From Poritiphilus sp965212595 (GTDB lineage Bacteria; Bacteroidota; Bacteroidia; Flavobacteriales; Flavobacteriaceae), in assembly GCA_965212595.1 (NCBI GenBank), contig CBDBVE010000007.1:620001-684000 (forward strand): a DNA stretch of 64,000 nt, given 5' to 3'. Below, one piece after another: positions 45,609 to 54,365 of this stretch. How positions within the stretch are numbered: the first letter of the stretch is position 1; each line of letters starts with the position of its first letter. The notes beneath the pieces are model-generated. The model had not been told where the DNA came from. It did no database searches and saw nothing but the letters and a program-made list of their open reading frames with translations. A program made the position numbers and the translations under genes.

Positions 45609-46061
45609 TTATTCCCTCTTTTTAGTATCAATAAGGATGGTCACTGGCCCATCATTAACCAATGCCACTTTCATGTCTGCCCCAAATACGCCAGCTCCAA
45701 TTTTCTTGCCAAGATCTGTCTTCATTTGAGCAATGAAAGACTCATACAAAGGGATTGCTATATCGGGTTTTGCCGCCTTGATATATGAAGGCCTGTTCCC
45801 CTTCTTTGTAGCCGCGTGCAGTGTAAACTGGCTTACTACAATGGCATCACCGCCATTTTCGAGAAGTGAACGATTCATGATACCAGTTGCATCACTAAAT
45901 ATCCTCAGGTTGACAATTTTTCTGGACAGCCATTTAATATCATCCTGACTATCAGCCTCCTCAATACCAAGAAGTACAAGCACGCCTTCTTTTATCTCGG
46001 AAACAATCTTACCTTCAACCGTAACACTGGCCTCAGATGCCCTTTGAATTACAGCTCTCAT
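45609..46061 (-). CDS. dtd: D-aminoacyl-tRNA deacylase
   Basis: Proofreading enzyme of 150 residues that removes D-amino acids from tRNA. It starts MRAVIQRASEASVTVEGK and contains LSRKIVNLRIFSD, VVSQFTLHAATKKGNRPSY and IGAGVFGADMKVALVNDGPVTILID, which hold the SQ and GP cross-subunit active-site motifs of Dtd. It overlaps the rsgA stop by 4 bases, so it is translated with it. Confidence 0.96.
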   Translation of the reverse strand: MRAVIQRASEASVTVEGKIVSEIKEGVLVLLGIEEADSQDDIKWLSRKIVNLRIFSDATGIMNRSLLENGGDAIVVSQFTLHAATKKGNRPSYIKAAKPDIAIPLYESFIAQMKTDLGKKIGAGVFGADMKVALVNDGPVTILIDTKKRE

Positions 46062-47008
46062 AACTCCCCGTAATTATCCATCCGGTAAGTGTCTTCTTCA
46101 CCGCTTACCATTTGCACGTAACTTCTATATCTGCTCCAGGAAACCCTATCCTCTTCAAGCGCCAGCTTTACGGCACATTTGGGTTCATCAAGATGCAGGC
46201 AATTATTGAACTTACAATCGGCTTTTAATCTAAAAAGTTCTGGAAAATAGTCGCCTATTTCATCTTTTTCCATATCCACTATACCAAAGCCCTTTATTCC
46301 AGGCGTATCTATGATTCGGGCTCCAAAATCAAGGTCATACATTTCTGCAAAGGTTGTGGTGTGCTGTCCTTGCAAATGTTGTTCAGAGATTTCCTCAGTC
46401 TTAATGTCAAGGTTAGGTTCTATGCAATTGATCAGAGTAGACTTCCCAACACCCGAATGCCCAGAAAACATACTTGTTTTGCCCTGCATCAGTTGTTTTA
46501 CCTGATCTGTATTTTTTCCGGTCAAGGCAGATATACCGATACAGGTATATCCAATTTCCCGATACAAATCGGCCAGGTATTTGACCTCGTGAAGCTCTTC
46601 ATCAGAATAGGTATCCACCTTATTGAAAAGGAGGATTGCAGGGATATCATAGGCTTCGGATGTGGCTAAAAACCGATCTATAAAAATCGTATACGTCTTA
46701 GGGTTGTTAAGTGTAACCAATAAAAAAACCAGGTCTATATTTGCCGCAATAATATGGGTTTGTTTGGAGAGTTTTACCGATTTCCTAATGATGTAGTTTT
46801 TGCGGTCTTCAATGTCTGTAATGACTCCTATTGTCTCGTCACCAAGGGTCTCCACATCAAATTGGACCCGGTCTCCCACAGCAACGGGGTTTGTGCTCTT
46901 AATGCCTTTAATGCGAAACTTGCCCTTAATCCTGCAGGTATATCTTTCGCCTTTATCGGTCTTTACGATATACCAACTTCCGGTCGACTTGTAAACCGTT
47001 CCTTGCAT
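46058..47008 (-). CDS. rsgA: Ribosome small-subunit-dependent GTPase A
   Basis: Circularly permuted GTPase that helps mature the 30S subunit. From the ATG at 47008 (MQGTVYKSTGSWYIV) the protein has 316 residues; ten more codons are open upstream but lack family support. An OB-fold domain precedes G4 (LFNKVDTY), G1 (GHSGVGKSTLINCI) and G3 (DTPGIKGFG), in the permuted order. The C-terminal zinc site is CKFNNCLHLDEPKC. It is the first gene of the pair with dtd. Confidence 0.95.
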   Translation of the reverse strand: MQGTVYKSTGSWYIVKTDKGERYTCRIKGKFRIKGIKSTNPVAVGDRVQFDVETLGDETIGVITDIEDRKNYIIRKSVKLSKQTHIIAANIDLVFLLVTLNNPKTYTIFIDRFLATSEAYDIPAILLFNKVDTYSDEELHEVKYLADLYREIGYTCIGISALTGKNTDQVKQLMQGKTSMFSGHSGVGKSTLINCIEPNLDIKTEEISEQHLQGQHTTTFAEMYDLDFGARIIDTPGIKGFGIVDMEKDEIGDYFPELFRLKADCKFNNCLHLDEPKCAVKLALEEDRVSWSRYRSYVQMVSGEEDTYRMDNYGEL

Positions 47009-47059
47009 TAATTTCTTTATTTCTTTACAAAGAAACAATAATACTTTAAACCTATCCGC

Positions 47060-47067
47060 TATATTTG
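47060..47067 (+). promoter_or_regulatory. Candidate -10 box for the 47109 gene
   Basis: TATATTTG matches TAnnTTTG, 41 bases before the ATG at 47109, in the gap divergent from rsgA. Confidence 0.5.
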
Positions 47068-47108
47068 TTTGCCGAAGGCATAATTATTTCCAACAAAAAC
47101 TTTTTATT

Positions 47109-47549
47109 ATGAAAAAACTCCTTTTATTCACATTTGTGGCGATGGCCATGAGTCTTGAAGTCAATGCCCAACAATTCAAGGTTATTACGAGCGTAGAATC
47201 TATTGTTCCCAGTGGTCTGGGAAGGTCGCGTATTGTCAATGCTCTTGAAGACAAAAATTACAAAGACTATACCAGTGTTCAGACCGAAGAAGACAACACT
47301 CGTAACAAGTCGAGCCGAAGTGAAATCCGGGTGAAGAATTTTGAGGAAACGAAATTATTGAACTTTTTTAACCTTGGGGGCATCCGTTTTCAGAACATCG
47401 CGGCAAACGATGCACTTATCACTTCTATGATCAACGGAATGATAGCCGAAGGCTGGGAACTCGCATTTGTGACCAGTGCTGTAGAAAGTGCTGGGGGAAA
47501 AGGAGACAACCAGGGGATATTTATAACCCGGTATATATTCAAAAAATAA
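47109..47549 (+). CDS. Small secreted protein of unknown function
   Basis: Protein of 146 residues with a signal peptide (LLLFTFVAMAMSLEVNAQ). The mature part contains NIAANDALITSMINGMIAEGWELAFVTSAVES, which resembles the short DUF4177-type fold (GWEL pattern), but I cannot name it with certainty. No catalytic residues stand out. It is monocistronic, with its own -10 candidate and a strong terminator. Confidence 0.75.
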   Translation: MKKLLLFTFVAMAMSLEVNAQQFKVITSVESIVPSGLGRSRIVNALEDKNYKDYTSVQTEEDNTRNKSSRSEIRVKNFEETKLLNFFNLGGIRFQNIAANDALITSMINGMIAEGWELAFVTSAVESAGGKGDNQGIFITRYIFKK

Positions 47550-47567
47550 GGGCTTCTTAACAAATCA

Positions 47568-47598
47568 AAAACCCTGACTGAGATGTCAGGGTTTTTTA
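47568..47598. terminator. Rho-independent terminator between convergent genes
   Basis: AAAAACCCTGAC (47568-47579) pairs with GTCAGGGTTTTT (47586-47597) around a 6-base loop; T and A runs allow it to work in both directions. Confidence 0.9.
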
Positions 47599-47621
47599 TT
47601 GCAATCCATCACGTCTCTGCC

Positions 47622-48299
47622 TCAAAAGTCTTTTATAAATATCCTACCTCCTGCAAGGGTATTTTTGTTTATGCGTTTTGGATTACCGTAAACATAGACA
47701 TCACCTCCTGCTTTAACATTAATATCTATCTTTTCGGAAGCGTGTAATTCGGCCTCTCCCCCTGCCGATATCTTCACACTGGTCACTTCTGTTTTCAGTT
47801 CTTTTCCTTCAAAAATGCCCCCTGTATTTATAACAACAACCTGGTTCTCTGCCAATCCTGAGGCTTCAATAATACCCCCTGTAACGGCCCTTGCGTCCAG
47901 GTTTGAAACGTTTAAGCCGGCTTTGATCTTCGCGCCTTCCTGTACCCGAAGCTCTATATGGTTTTGCTCCACTAGTTCGTTGCATACAATGAGGGCGCCC
48001 TCATTGCCATCGATAACGTCCAGGCTTGTGTAAAATACCTCAATCAGTGTGTCTTCTCCCTGAAACTTTTTATCTAGCTGCATTCGCAATTTTAAGGTAC
48101 CGTCTTTGTTTACGAATTTGATATCATGAACGTTTTCTCCTTTGATAAGGATCCTGTTTTCATCAGACTTGATGAGGTTTACCTCAATGAGGTCGAATAC
48201 TTTGATTTTATTGAATTCGCCTACCTCCCTGTCAACTATATGCTGAGAAAAAGTGGTTAAGCTTATTAGTAGCGTACAAAGTGTTACAAGTCTTTTCAT
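47622..48299 (-). CDS. Head GIN domain (DUF2807) exported protein
   Basis: Protein of 225 residues with a signal peptide (LCTLLISLTTFSQ). The rest reads as a right-handed beta-helix of short repeats (VVVINTGGIFEGKELKTEVTSVKISAGGEAELHASEKIDINVKAGGDVYVYGNP), characteristic of DUF2807 putative auto-transporter adhesin head domains. Function is unknown; a periplasmic or surface location is likely. It is transcribed singly. Confidence 0.85.
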   Translation of the reverse strand: MKRLVTLCTLLISLTTFSQHIVDREVGEFNKIKVFDLIEVNLIKSDENRILIKGENVHDIKFVNKDGTLKLRMQLDKKFQGEDTLIEVFYTSLDVIDGNEGALIVCNELVEQNHIELRVQEGAKIKAGLNVSNLDARAVTGGIIEASGLAENQVVVINTGGIFEGKELKTEVTSVKISAGGEAELHASEKIDINVKAGGDVYVYGNPKRINKNTLAGGRIFIKDF

Positions 48300-48380
48300 C
48301 TTACTGTTCCTTTAGTGTTTGCATAAAGATGATCAAAACCTGGCTTTGTTACAGCAAGATGCAGAAAATTTTGTTGGTTT

Positions 48381-48758
48381 CTAAATAGGGCTACCAATCC
48401 ACCATTGATTTCCAAAATCATCTTCAAAGCCCGCCTCATAAAGCCCATAGTCTCTTTTTTCCGGGGTCGTAAGGGCAATGGCCTCCTTCTTCATAGCCGT
48501 GGCAAAAACGGCGTCTACATCCTCAACGAAAACATAATTCATCGATTTTCTTTCGGGCCACTCGGCTCTGGCCCTTCCCATCATAATAACAACTTCTCCA
48601 AGCGCTATCTCTGCATGCTGCAATTGGTCCTTTTCATTGGTTTTCCGCTCCTTTACATCCCCTCCGAAGACCTCCTCAAGAAAATGAAGTTGCTTCTCGA
48701 CATCCTTAACCATTAAGTAAGGGCAAACGGTACTGTACTTTTTTGGTGTAGTGCTCAT
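48381..48758 (-). CDS. VOC-family (glyoxalase/bleomycin-resistance-like) protein
   Basis: Protein of 125 residues with two beta-alpha-beta-beta-beta modules typical of the vicinal oxygen chelate fold: VCPYLMVKDVEKQLHFLEEVFG, then HAEIALGEVVIMMGRA, VFVEDVDAVFATAMKKEA and GFEDDFGNQWWIG. This is the PhnB-like branch. Ligand or substrate is unknown. It is a stand-alone gene upstream of the DUF2807 gene in the same direction. Confidence 0.85.
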   Translation of the reverse strand: MSTTPKKYSTVCPYLMVKDVEKQLHFLEEVFGGDVKERKTNEKDQLQHAEIALGEVVIMMGRARAEWPERKSMNYVFVEDVDAVFATAMKKEAIALTTPEKRDYGLYEAGFEDDFGNQWWIGSPI

Positions 48759-48851
48759 AATGACTGTTCGTTTTTTGGTTCTTCTGCGAAGTTAGCTGGG
48801 TAATTGCAACTAAAATTGAATAAATGCGACATCTCTATGAAATTGCTACGG

Positions 48852-49256
48852 TTAAAACAGCTTATACATCCCCGAAGCACCTCTTGCCCTTACGCCGTAG
48901 CCATATTTTTTGTAAAATCCCTCTACTCCTTTGGCAGCCATAAGGCCAATGAAAGCATTCTTGTGGCAATTTCCCGCAAGGAAATTTTCTATTTCATCCA
49001 TCAGCAATTTTCCGACTCCTTTTTTTTGGTAATCCGGCAAAACAATAACATCCTGAACATAATAATAGACTGCCCCGTCTCCAATGACCCGCCCTAGTCC
49101 AATTGTTGTTTTATCATCCAAAACACAGACAGAAAACAAGTCGTTCTCAAGGGCTTTCTTCACCATTTCATCTGTCAGCCGCGGCCACCCGGTAGATAGC
49201 CGTAAAGTCTGGTATTCCTTAATTTTTAATCTTCTTCTTTCTACCTTAAATGCCAT
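48852..49256 (-). CDS. GNAT-family N-acetyltransferase
   Basis: Protein of 134 residues from the ATG at 49256 (MAFKVERRRLKIKEYQTL); an upstream frame to 49307 would overlap the AraC gene and reads like untranslated sequence. The acetyl-CoA binding region is clear: YYVQDVIVLPDYQKKGVGKLLMDEIENFL, and the C-terminal FYKKYGYGVRA. The acceptor substrate cannot be predicted. It is directly downstream of the AraC-family regulator and probably co-transcribed. Confidence 0.88.
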   Translation of the reverse strand: MAFKVERRRLKIKEYQTLRLSTGWPRLTDEMVKKALENDLFSVCVLDDKTTIGLGRVIGDGAVYYYVQDVIVLPDYQKKGVGKLLMDEIENFLAGNCHKNAFIGLMAAKGVEGFYKKYGYGVRARGASGMYKLF

Positions 49257-49293
49257 GATTTGCTGGTCGGTATTGTTCTGATTCGCAAGGAAG

Positions 49294-50130
49294 TTACAAT
49301 TGTACAAAGCTACTCGCCACCTCGCTTAACTCTTTAAAGTATACCTTCGGACTCATCCCTGAGAATTCACTGAATTCTCTGATAAAATGCGCCTGGTCCG
49401 CATAGCCGCTTTCATATGCAAGATAGCCTAGGCTAGGTTGGTCTAGAAGCTCATAGGATTTCATGCTGTTTTGAAACCGCACAATTCTGGAGAAGTACTT
49501 GGGTGATAATCCTGTAGTCTTTCTAAAACTTCTTTCCAACTGCCTGATCGAATAGCCAGAGTATTCGGCCATTTCTTTAATTGAGGACCTACCTTTCTTC
49601 TTAAGTATCGCCCTGATAACCATGTCTGTAACCGTTAATTGCCGGTCTGGAAGACCTTCCTTTTCTAATAAAAATTTAGCAAGCAAGCCAATGCGCTCCG
49701 AGTCGCTTTCTGCATGGTAAATTTGCTCTTCAAGAAGATCTGCGCAATGACCAAACAAGGTATTGAGGCCTATATCGCAATTGGTGACCTCTTCTGGTTT
49801 TAAATCAAATACTTTCTGAATGGCTCGCGGGTAAAGACAAGCTCCAATCAGGCCAAACGAGCCATCACTTTTCATATGTGCTGGCTTATCGAAGGCAGCG
49901 CTAAAGTGATTTAGAGGCGTAAGCTCAAACCTATCGCCCTGCTTGACACTGAACCTTTGTCCCTGGTATTGCATGACCATATTGGGCAGACCATCTGCAA
50001 AAAGTGAATAATCCATGGGCCTCCCTTCCTCAGAGGCATACTCCAGTACCCAAAAGGTCTTTACCAGATGGGCAAGCGCAGGAGGCGGACAATACTCTAC
50101 ATATCGCATATTTCTCAATGAAATTTTCAT
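49294..50130 (-). CDS. AraC-family transcriptional regulator
   Basis: Protein of 278 residues. The C-terminal third carries the two HTH motifs of AraC proteins (IKEMAEYSGYSIRQLERSFRKTTGLSPKYFSRIVRFQNSM and LAYESGYADQAHFIREFSEFSGMSPKVYF). The N-terminal domain (YCPPPALAHLVKTFWVLEY) is of the type now called DUF6597. Effector and targets are unknown; the GNAT gene downstream is the nearest candidate target. It follows the DAHP synthase gene by 62 bases. Confidence 0.9.
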   Translation of the reverse strand: MKISLRNMRYVEYCPPPALAHLVKTFWVLEYASEEGRPMDYSLFADGLPNMVMQYQGQRFSVKQGDRFELTPLNHFSAAFDKPAHMKSDGSFGLIGACLYPRAIQKVFDLKPEEVTNCDIGLNTLFGHCADLLEEQIYHAESDSERIGLLAKFLLEKEGLPDRQLTVTDMVIRAILKKKGRSSIKEMAEYSGYSIRQLERSFRKTTGLSPKYFSRIVRFQNSMKSYELLDQPSLGYLAYESGYADQAHFIREFSEFSGMSPKVYFKELSEVASSFVQL

Positions 50131-50192
50131 AAATATAATGAAACTCCATGAGGCGCCTGGATTTCTAGGCGAGTCTACATATCTGCTATCTT

Positions 50193-51275
50193 CTAAGCAT
50201 TAATGATTTTCTCCTGGTGATTGATTGACTCCTGATGGATAGCCTTAAACATACGCAATACAAATTCTTCGCTCAAACCTCTTGATTCTCCTTCAAGTAT
50301 CATTTTACCAAGAATGGCGTTCCATCGGTTGGTCTGTAAAACTGCTACGTTTCGTTTCTTCTTTAGCTCTCCTATACCATCTGAGATCTTCATTCGCTTT
50401 CCTAAGGTATCTATTAACTGATTGTCAATGATATCTATCTGAGCCCTTAGGTTGTTTAACTTTCCTTTATATTCGGCTTCTTCATCGGTTTCCTTTCTAA
50501 TGCGCAAATCTTCCATAATTTGAACAAGTCTTTTTGGTGTTACCTGTTGAGCGGCATCGCTCCATGCGTTATCCGGGTCTGAATGAGTTTCTATCATCAA
50601 GCCATCAAAATTCAGATCTAAAGCGGTTTGAGAAACATCGAAGATCATATCTCGTTTTCCCGTAATATGAGAAGGGTCGTTGATCAGTGGCAGGTCTGGG
50701 AATCTGGTTTGTAATTCGATCGCCAGTTGCCATTCGGGGATATTTCTATACTTGGTTTTCTCATAGGTTGAAAAACCTCTGTGAATTACCCCTAATTTCT
50801 CAATGTTAGCTGAATGCAGCCGCTCTACTGCCCCGAGCCAAAGTGAGAGATCCGGGTTAACCGGATTTTTCACAAGAACTACTTTATCTGTTCCCTCAAG
50901 AGCATCCGCAATATCCTGAACAATAAACGGGCTTACAGTAGAGCGAGCGCCAATCCATAATAGGTCTACATCGTGTTCAAGTGCCAGATCTACGTGATTT
51001 TTATTGGCAACCTCGGTTGCAGTCTTTAGGCCGGTTTCTTCTTTTACTTTTTGAAGCCACCTGAGTCCTATTGCGCCAACTCCCTCAAAGTTGCCTGGCC
51101 TTGTCCGTGGTTTCCAGATACCCGCCCGGTAGTAATTTACATCTGTATCTTTAAGCTGATGCGCAATCTGCAAAACCTGCTCCTCAGTTTCTGCGCTACA
51201 TGGTCCCGCGATCACTAATGGGTGTGGTAAGTTCATCTTGTCTAACCAAGCCCTTAAAGCTGTTGAATTCTCCAT
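50193..51275 (-). CDS. Bifunctional 3-deoxy-7-phosphoheptulonate synthase/chorismate mutase type II
   Basis: Fusion enzyme of 360 residues that combines the first shikimate step with chorismate mutation to prephenate. The N-terminal DAHP synthase domain (residues 15-255) has VIAGPCSAETEEQVL, YYRAGIWKPRTRPGNFEG, LPLINDPSHITGKRDMI and GLMIETHSDPDNAWSDA. The C-terminal AroQ-type mutase (about 270-355) has LRAQIDIIDNQLIDTLGKRMKISDGIGELKKKRNVAV. The mutase probably doubles as the allosteric domain. It is the last gene of the attenuator-controlled Phe/Tyr operon. Confidence 0.95.
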   Translation of the reverse strand: MENSTALRAWLDKMNLPHPLVIAGPCSAETEEQVLQIAHQLKDTDVNYYRAGIWKPRTRPGNFEGVGAIGLRWLQKVKEETGLKTATEVANKNHVDLALEHDVDLLWIGARSTVSPFIVQDIADALEGTDKVVLVKNPVNPDLSLWLGAVERLHSANIEKLGVIHRGFSTYEKTKYRNIPEWQLAIELQTRFPDLPLINDPSHITGKRDMIFDVSQTALDLNFDGLMIETHSDPDNAWSDAAQQVTPKRLVQIMEDLRIRKETDEEAEYKGKLNNLRAQIDIIDNQLIDTLGKRMKISDGIGELKKKRNVAVLQTNRWNAILGKMILEGESRGLSEEFVLRMFKAIHQESINHQEKIINA

Positions 51276-51284
51276 TTCGTATGT

Positions 51285-52148
51285 TTAATTTTTATTTTGT
51301 GGTACTATTCCTTTTAAGATCTCTCTAATTTTATTTGTATTATCCATTTCCTGGTAGATCCCCTGATAATCGTCTTGAAGCAGCTTTTGCTTGAAAGCTT
51401 CCAGATTTTGAATATACTCCTCAAGCGTCTCCACTACATTTTCTTTATTCTGCTTAAATATTGGGGTCCACATCGCAGGAGAACTTTTGGCGAGGCGCAC
51501 TGTGCTCTCAAAACCACTACCTGCCATATCGAAAATATCACGTTCGTTTTTCTCCTTCTCGATTACCGTTTTTCCAAGCATAAAGGAGCTGATATGCGAT
51601 AAATGAGAGACATAGGCTATGTGCTTGTCATGTGCTTCCGGGTTCATATATCGAATTCGCATTCCTATCTGTCTAAAAAGCTCAAGAGCTTTTTCCTGTA
51701 ACTTAAAAGCTGTTTTTTCTACTTCACAAATAATATTGGTCTTTCCCTCATACAAACTATCAATGGCGGCCGCTGGTCCTGAAAATTCTGTTCCCGCAAT
51801 AGGGTGGCATGCTAAAAAATTCCTTCGATTAGGATGTTCCCGGACAGCCGAACAAATCAAAGACTTGGTTGATCCTGAATCAATAACCAAAGTGTTATCA
51901 TTTATTTTACTGAGAATTTTTGGTAACTCTATTACCGATGCATCCACCGGGATACTGAGAATTACAATTTCTGCTATATCCAGAGAATCATAAGTCGTCT
52001 TAACATCTATAAGGCCTAATTTCAAGGCTTCATCCAGGTGGCCTTCATTAGTATCAACTCCAAAGATCTTCGCCTCGGCGTAGCAACGTTTGATATCCCT
52101 GGCAAAGGAACCTCCAATTAATCCTATTCCAATTATAAATACGTTCAT
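51285..52148 (-). CDS. tyrA: Prephenate dehydrogenase
   Basis: Oxidative decarboxylation of prephenate to 4-hydroxyphenylpyruvate on the tyrosine branch. The 287-residue protein begins with a Rossmann loop (FIIGIGLIGGSFARDIK), and has DSGSTKSLICSAV, the catalytic His in CHPIAGTEFSGP, and HDKHIAYVSHLSHISSF. No ACT or chorismate mutase domain is fused; the mutase is supplied by the next gene, 9 bases downstream. It is the third gene of the operon. Confidence 0.95.
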   Translation of the reverse strand: MNVFIIGIGLIGGSFARDIKRCYAEAKIFGVDTNEGHLDEALKLGLIDVKTTYDSLDIAEIVILSIPVDASVIELPKILSKINDNTLVIDSGSTKSLICSAVREHPNRRNFLACHPIAGTEFSGPAAAIDSLYEGKTNIICEVEKTAFKLQEKALELFRQIGMRIRYMNPEAHDKHIAYVSHLSHISSFMLGKTVIEKEKNERDIFDMAGSGFESTVRLAKSSPAMWTPIFKQNKENVVETLEEYIQNLEAFKQKLLQDDYQGIYQEMDNTNKIREILKGIVPQNKN

Positions 52149-52181
52149 ATCGTTTAGATGATAGAGATAATATTCTTCATT

Positions 52182-53327
52182 CTAAATTCTCTTAATTGCT
52201 TCATCAATTTTTTCCTTGTTTACACAAAGCGAAAACCGGATATAACCCTCTCCCCTACTTCCGAATACAGTACCCGGGGCTATAAACAGATCCTTTTTGT
52301 ACAGTAAGTGATCAATAAAATGCTCGGCTTTCTGGGCTTCCTTTGGTAATTTAGCCCATACAAACATACCCGCCGCATTGCGGTCATAATTACAGCCAAG
52401 TATATCGGCTAACCGAAAAATACGATCTCTTCTCATCGTGTAGACTTCATTTAATTGGTCAAACCAAGTCTGGCCACTCCTCAAAGCAGCGATCGCCCCT
52501 TTTTGAAGGCCGAAAAACATTCCTGAATCCATATTGCTTTTCACTTTCAGTATGGCAGCGATATTTGCCGAGCCGCCTAAAACCATTCCAACCCGCCATC
52601 CGGCCATATTAAAGGTTTTGCTCAGGGAATTTAACTCTATAGCAACCGCTTTGGCGCCTTTTATTTTTAAAATACTAAGCGGACTTTTGTTCAAAACAAA
52701 GCTATACGGATTATCGTTAATTATTAAAATGTTATTGCGTCTTGCAAAATTGATTAGACCTTCTAATTGTGTTTCATCGGCCCTTGCTCCGGTTGGCATA
52801 TGCGGATAGTTTACCCACATCAATTTTACACCAGACAAATCCTGTTCTTCTAAAGCGTTGAGGTCAGGAAACCAATTATTATCTTCACTTAAAGAATACA
52901 ATCTAGGGACGGCACCTACCAGTCTGGTAACAGCCATATATGTAGGATAGCCTGGGTCTGGAATAAGCACTTCATCACCCTCGTTAAGAAAGGCCATGCT
53001 GATGTGCATTATCCCTTCCTTAGAACCCATAAGCGGTAAAATCTCATTTTCAGGATCTAAGTTTACCTCAAATTTCTCAGTATAAAAGTTGGAAATTGCT
53101 TCTCTAAGTTCGGGCAATCCCTGGTAACTCTGGTATTGATGTGCTCCTGCCAGGGTCACAGATTGTTGAAGCTCGGCAAGGACCTCGCCGGATGGTTGAA
53201 GATCTGGGCTGCCAATCCCCATATTTATTATAGGGCGGCCCTGTGCAGCAAGTGCCCTAACTTCTCTTAGTTTCCTCGAAAAATAATACTCTTCAACCGT
53301 ATGTAGCCTATTGGCGGTCTTAATCAT
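52182..53327 (-). CDS. Pyridoxal-phosphate-dependent aminotransferase of the Phe/Tyr operon
   Basis: Fold type I class I/II aminotransferase of 381 residues. PLP is held by Lys in LNSLSKTFNMAGWRVG, with NYPHMPTGARAD and INDNPYSFVL as cofactor contacts and FSLCVNKEKIDEAIKRI at the end. Its place between pheA and tyrA points to transamination of phenylpyruvate and 4-hydroxyphenylpyruvate, the last step to Phe and Tyr. Substrate specificity is inferred from context. It overlaps pheA by 4 bases. Confidence 0.92.
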   Translation of the reverse strand: MIKTANRLHTVEEYYFSRKLREVRALAAQGRPIINMGIGSPDLQPSGEVLAELQQSVTLAGAHQYQSYQGLPELREAISNFYTEKFEVNLDPENEILPLMGSKEGIMHISMAFLNEGDEVLIPDPGYPTYMAVTRLVGAVPRLYSLSEDNNWFPDLNALEEQDLSGVKLMWVNYPHMPTGARADETQLEGLINFARRNNILIINDNPYSFVLNKSPLSILKIKGAKAVAIELNSLSKTFNMAGWRVGMVLGGSANIAAILKVKSNMDSGMFFGLQKGAIAALRSGQTWFDQLNEVYTMRRDRIFRLADILGCNYDRNAAGMFVWAKLPKEAQKAEHFIDHLLYKKDLFIAPGTVFGSRGEGYIRFSLCVNKEKIDEAIKRI

Positions 53328-54151
53328 AACCTTGCGTTTTTATATTCTCCCAAAACTTTGAAATCTTCAGCCATAATTTCTAAAAGCGATTTCGCTTTGG
53401 CAAAGTTCTCATAAGTTTCAAAAGTCACATCTACAAAAAAGGCGTACTTCCAAGGTGTCTCTATAATTGGAAGTGATTGTATCTTAGTGAGATTTAAACT
53501 GCAATCGCTCATCACATTTAGAACGGTTGCAAGGCTCCCTCTTTTGTGATCCGTTATAAACCTTAAAGATGCCTTATTTATGGCATTCTTTGGCAGTTCC
53601 TTGTTCTTTGTCTTGACGACGATAAAGCGTGTAGCATTGTTTTTTATCGTCTGGATCTCTGGGGCTATGATCTCTAAATCGTAAAGGGTTGCGGCGGCTT
53701 GAGGGGCTATTGCCGCGATACCTTTTAATTGTTTTTCCTGAATGTGCTTCGCCGTCTCGGCGGTATCTACATCTTCTACCATCTTAATATGGGGCTGCGT
53801 CTTTAAGAATTCACGGCACTGCAATAAAGCCATAGGATGAGATCGTACTTCTGTTACATCGGATAACTGCTGCCCATTTAACACCATAAGATTGTGGTGA
53901 ATGTTCAAATAATGCTCTCCAATAATATGCAGGTTGTTGTGGTATACCAACGCATAGTTTGGTATAATAGAGCCGGCAATGGAGTTTTCTATGGCCATCA
54001 CCCCCAAATCTGCATTCTTGTTTAAGAGCTCATCTACAAGGCTGTGAAAAGACAAACATTCGACCAGTGCTATTTCTTCACCAAAGTATTCCATTGCTAC
54101 CTGGTGATGGTTAGATCCTTTTATTCCTTGTATTGCGATTCTTCTTTTCAA
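53324..54151 (-). CDS. pheA: Prephenate dehydratase
   Basis: Converts prephenate to phenylpyruvate. The 275-residue protein has the dehydratase domain (MAIENSIAGSIIPNYALVY, HHNLMVLNGQQLSDVTEVRSHPMALLQCREFL, NNATRFIVVKT) and a C-terminal ACT domain (ASLRFITDHKRGSLATVLNVMSDCSLNLTKIQSLPI) that usually senses Phe. There is no fused chorismate mutase. It is the first gene of the operon, 35 bases after the T run of the attenuator terminator, so transcription reaches it only by readthrough. Confidence 0.96.
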   Translation of the reverse strand: MKRRIAIQGIKGSNHHQVAMEYFGEEIALVECLSFHSLVDELLNKNADLGVMAIENSIAGSIIPNYALVYHNNLHIIGEHYLNIHHNLMVLNGQQLSDVTEVRSHPMALLQCREFLKTQPHIKMVEDVDTAETAKHIQEKQLKGIAAIAPQAAATLYDLEIIAPEIQTIKNNATRFIVVKTKNKELPKNAINKASLRFITDHKRGSLATVLNVMSDCSLNLTKIQSLPIIETPWKYAFFVDVTFETYENFAKAKSLLEIMAEDFKVLGEYKNARL

Positions 54152-54185
54152 AACATGTCAAACATTCACACGATAAATTAGCATC

Positions 54186-54255
54186 AAAAAAAAGTCCCGT
54201 AATTCACGGGACTTCACAAGCTATATCATATCATATACATCAGAACAGTCCCGTA
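54186..54255 (-). promoter_or_regulatory. Transcription attenuator of the pheA operon (terminator and competing antiterminator)
   Basis: On the minus strand AAGTCCCGT (54214-54206) pairs with ACGGGACTT (54200-54192) around a 5-base loop, followed by eight T (54193-54186): a strong terminator. The same 5' arm can pair instead over 8 bp with ACGGGACT at 54254-54247, which overlaps codons 38-40 of the leader ORF. A ribosome at the leader stop would cover that upstream copy and allow termination. A ribosome stalled on the earlier aromatic codons would leave it free to form the antiterminator. Confidence 0.9.
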
Positions 54256-54365
54256 CCTCTCTTATAAAAGAAGTAAAAAAAGAAACTATTCCAGAAGTAT
54301 GTACGTGTCATTATTATTATAATTCTAGGGGCTAATGTAGCTATTAATTTTAAAAATCGAATCAT
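54240..54365 (-). CDS. Aromatic-rich leader peptide of the Phe/Tyr biosynthesis operon
   Basis: Leader ORF of 41 codons in front of pheA, too short for standard gene finding. It has an unusually strong Shine-Dalgarno for this phylum: AGGAGG, 4 bases before ATG. Residues 23-34 read YFWNSFFFYFFY, ten aromatic residues in twelve, using codons for exactly the end products of the operon (Phe and Tyr, plus one Trp). The peptide ends KRGTGLF and a TGA, 25 bases upstream of the terminator stem. The rest (MIRFLKLIATLAPRIIIIM) is hydrophobic. The peptide itself need have no function; it acts as a sensor of charged tRNA. Confidence 0.88.
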   Translation of the reverse strand: MIRFLKLIATLAPRIIIIMTRTYFWNSFFFYFFYKRGTGLF

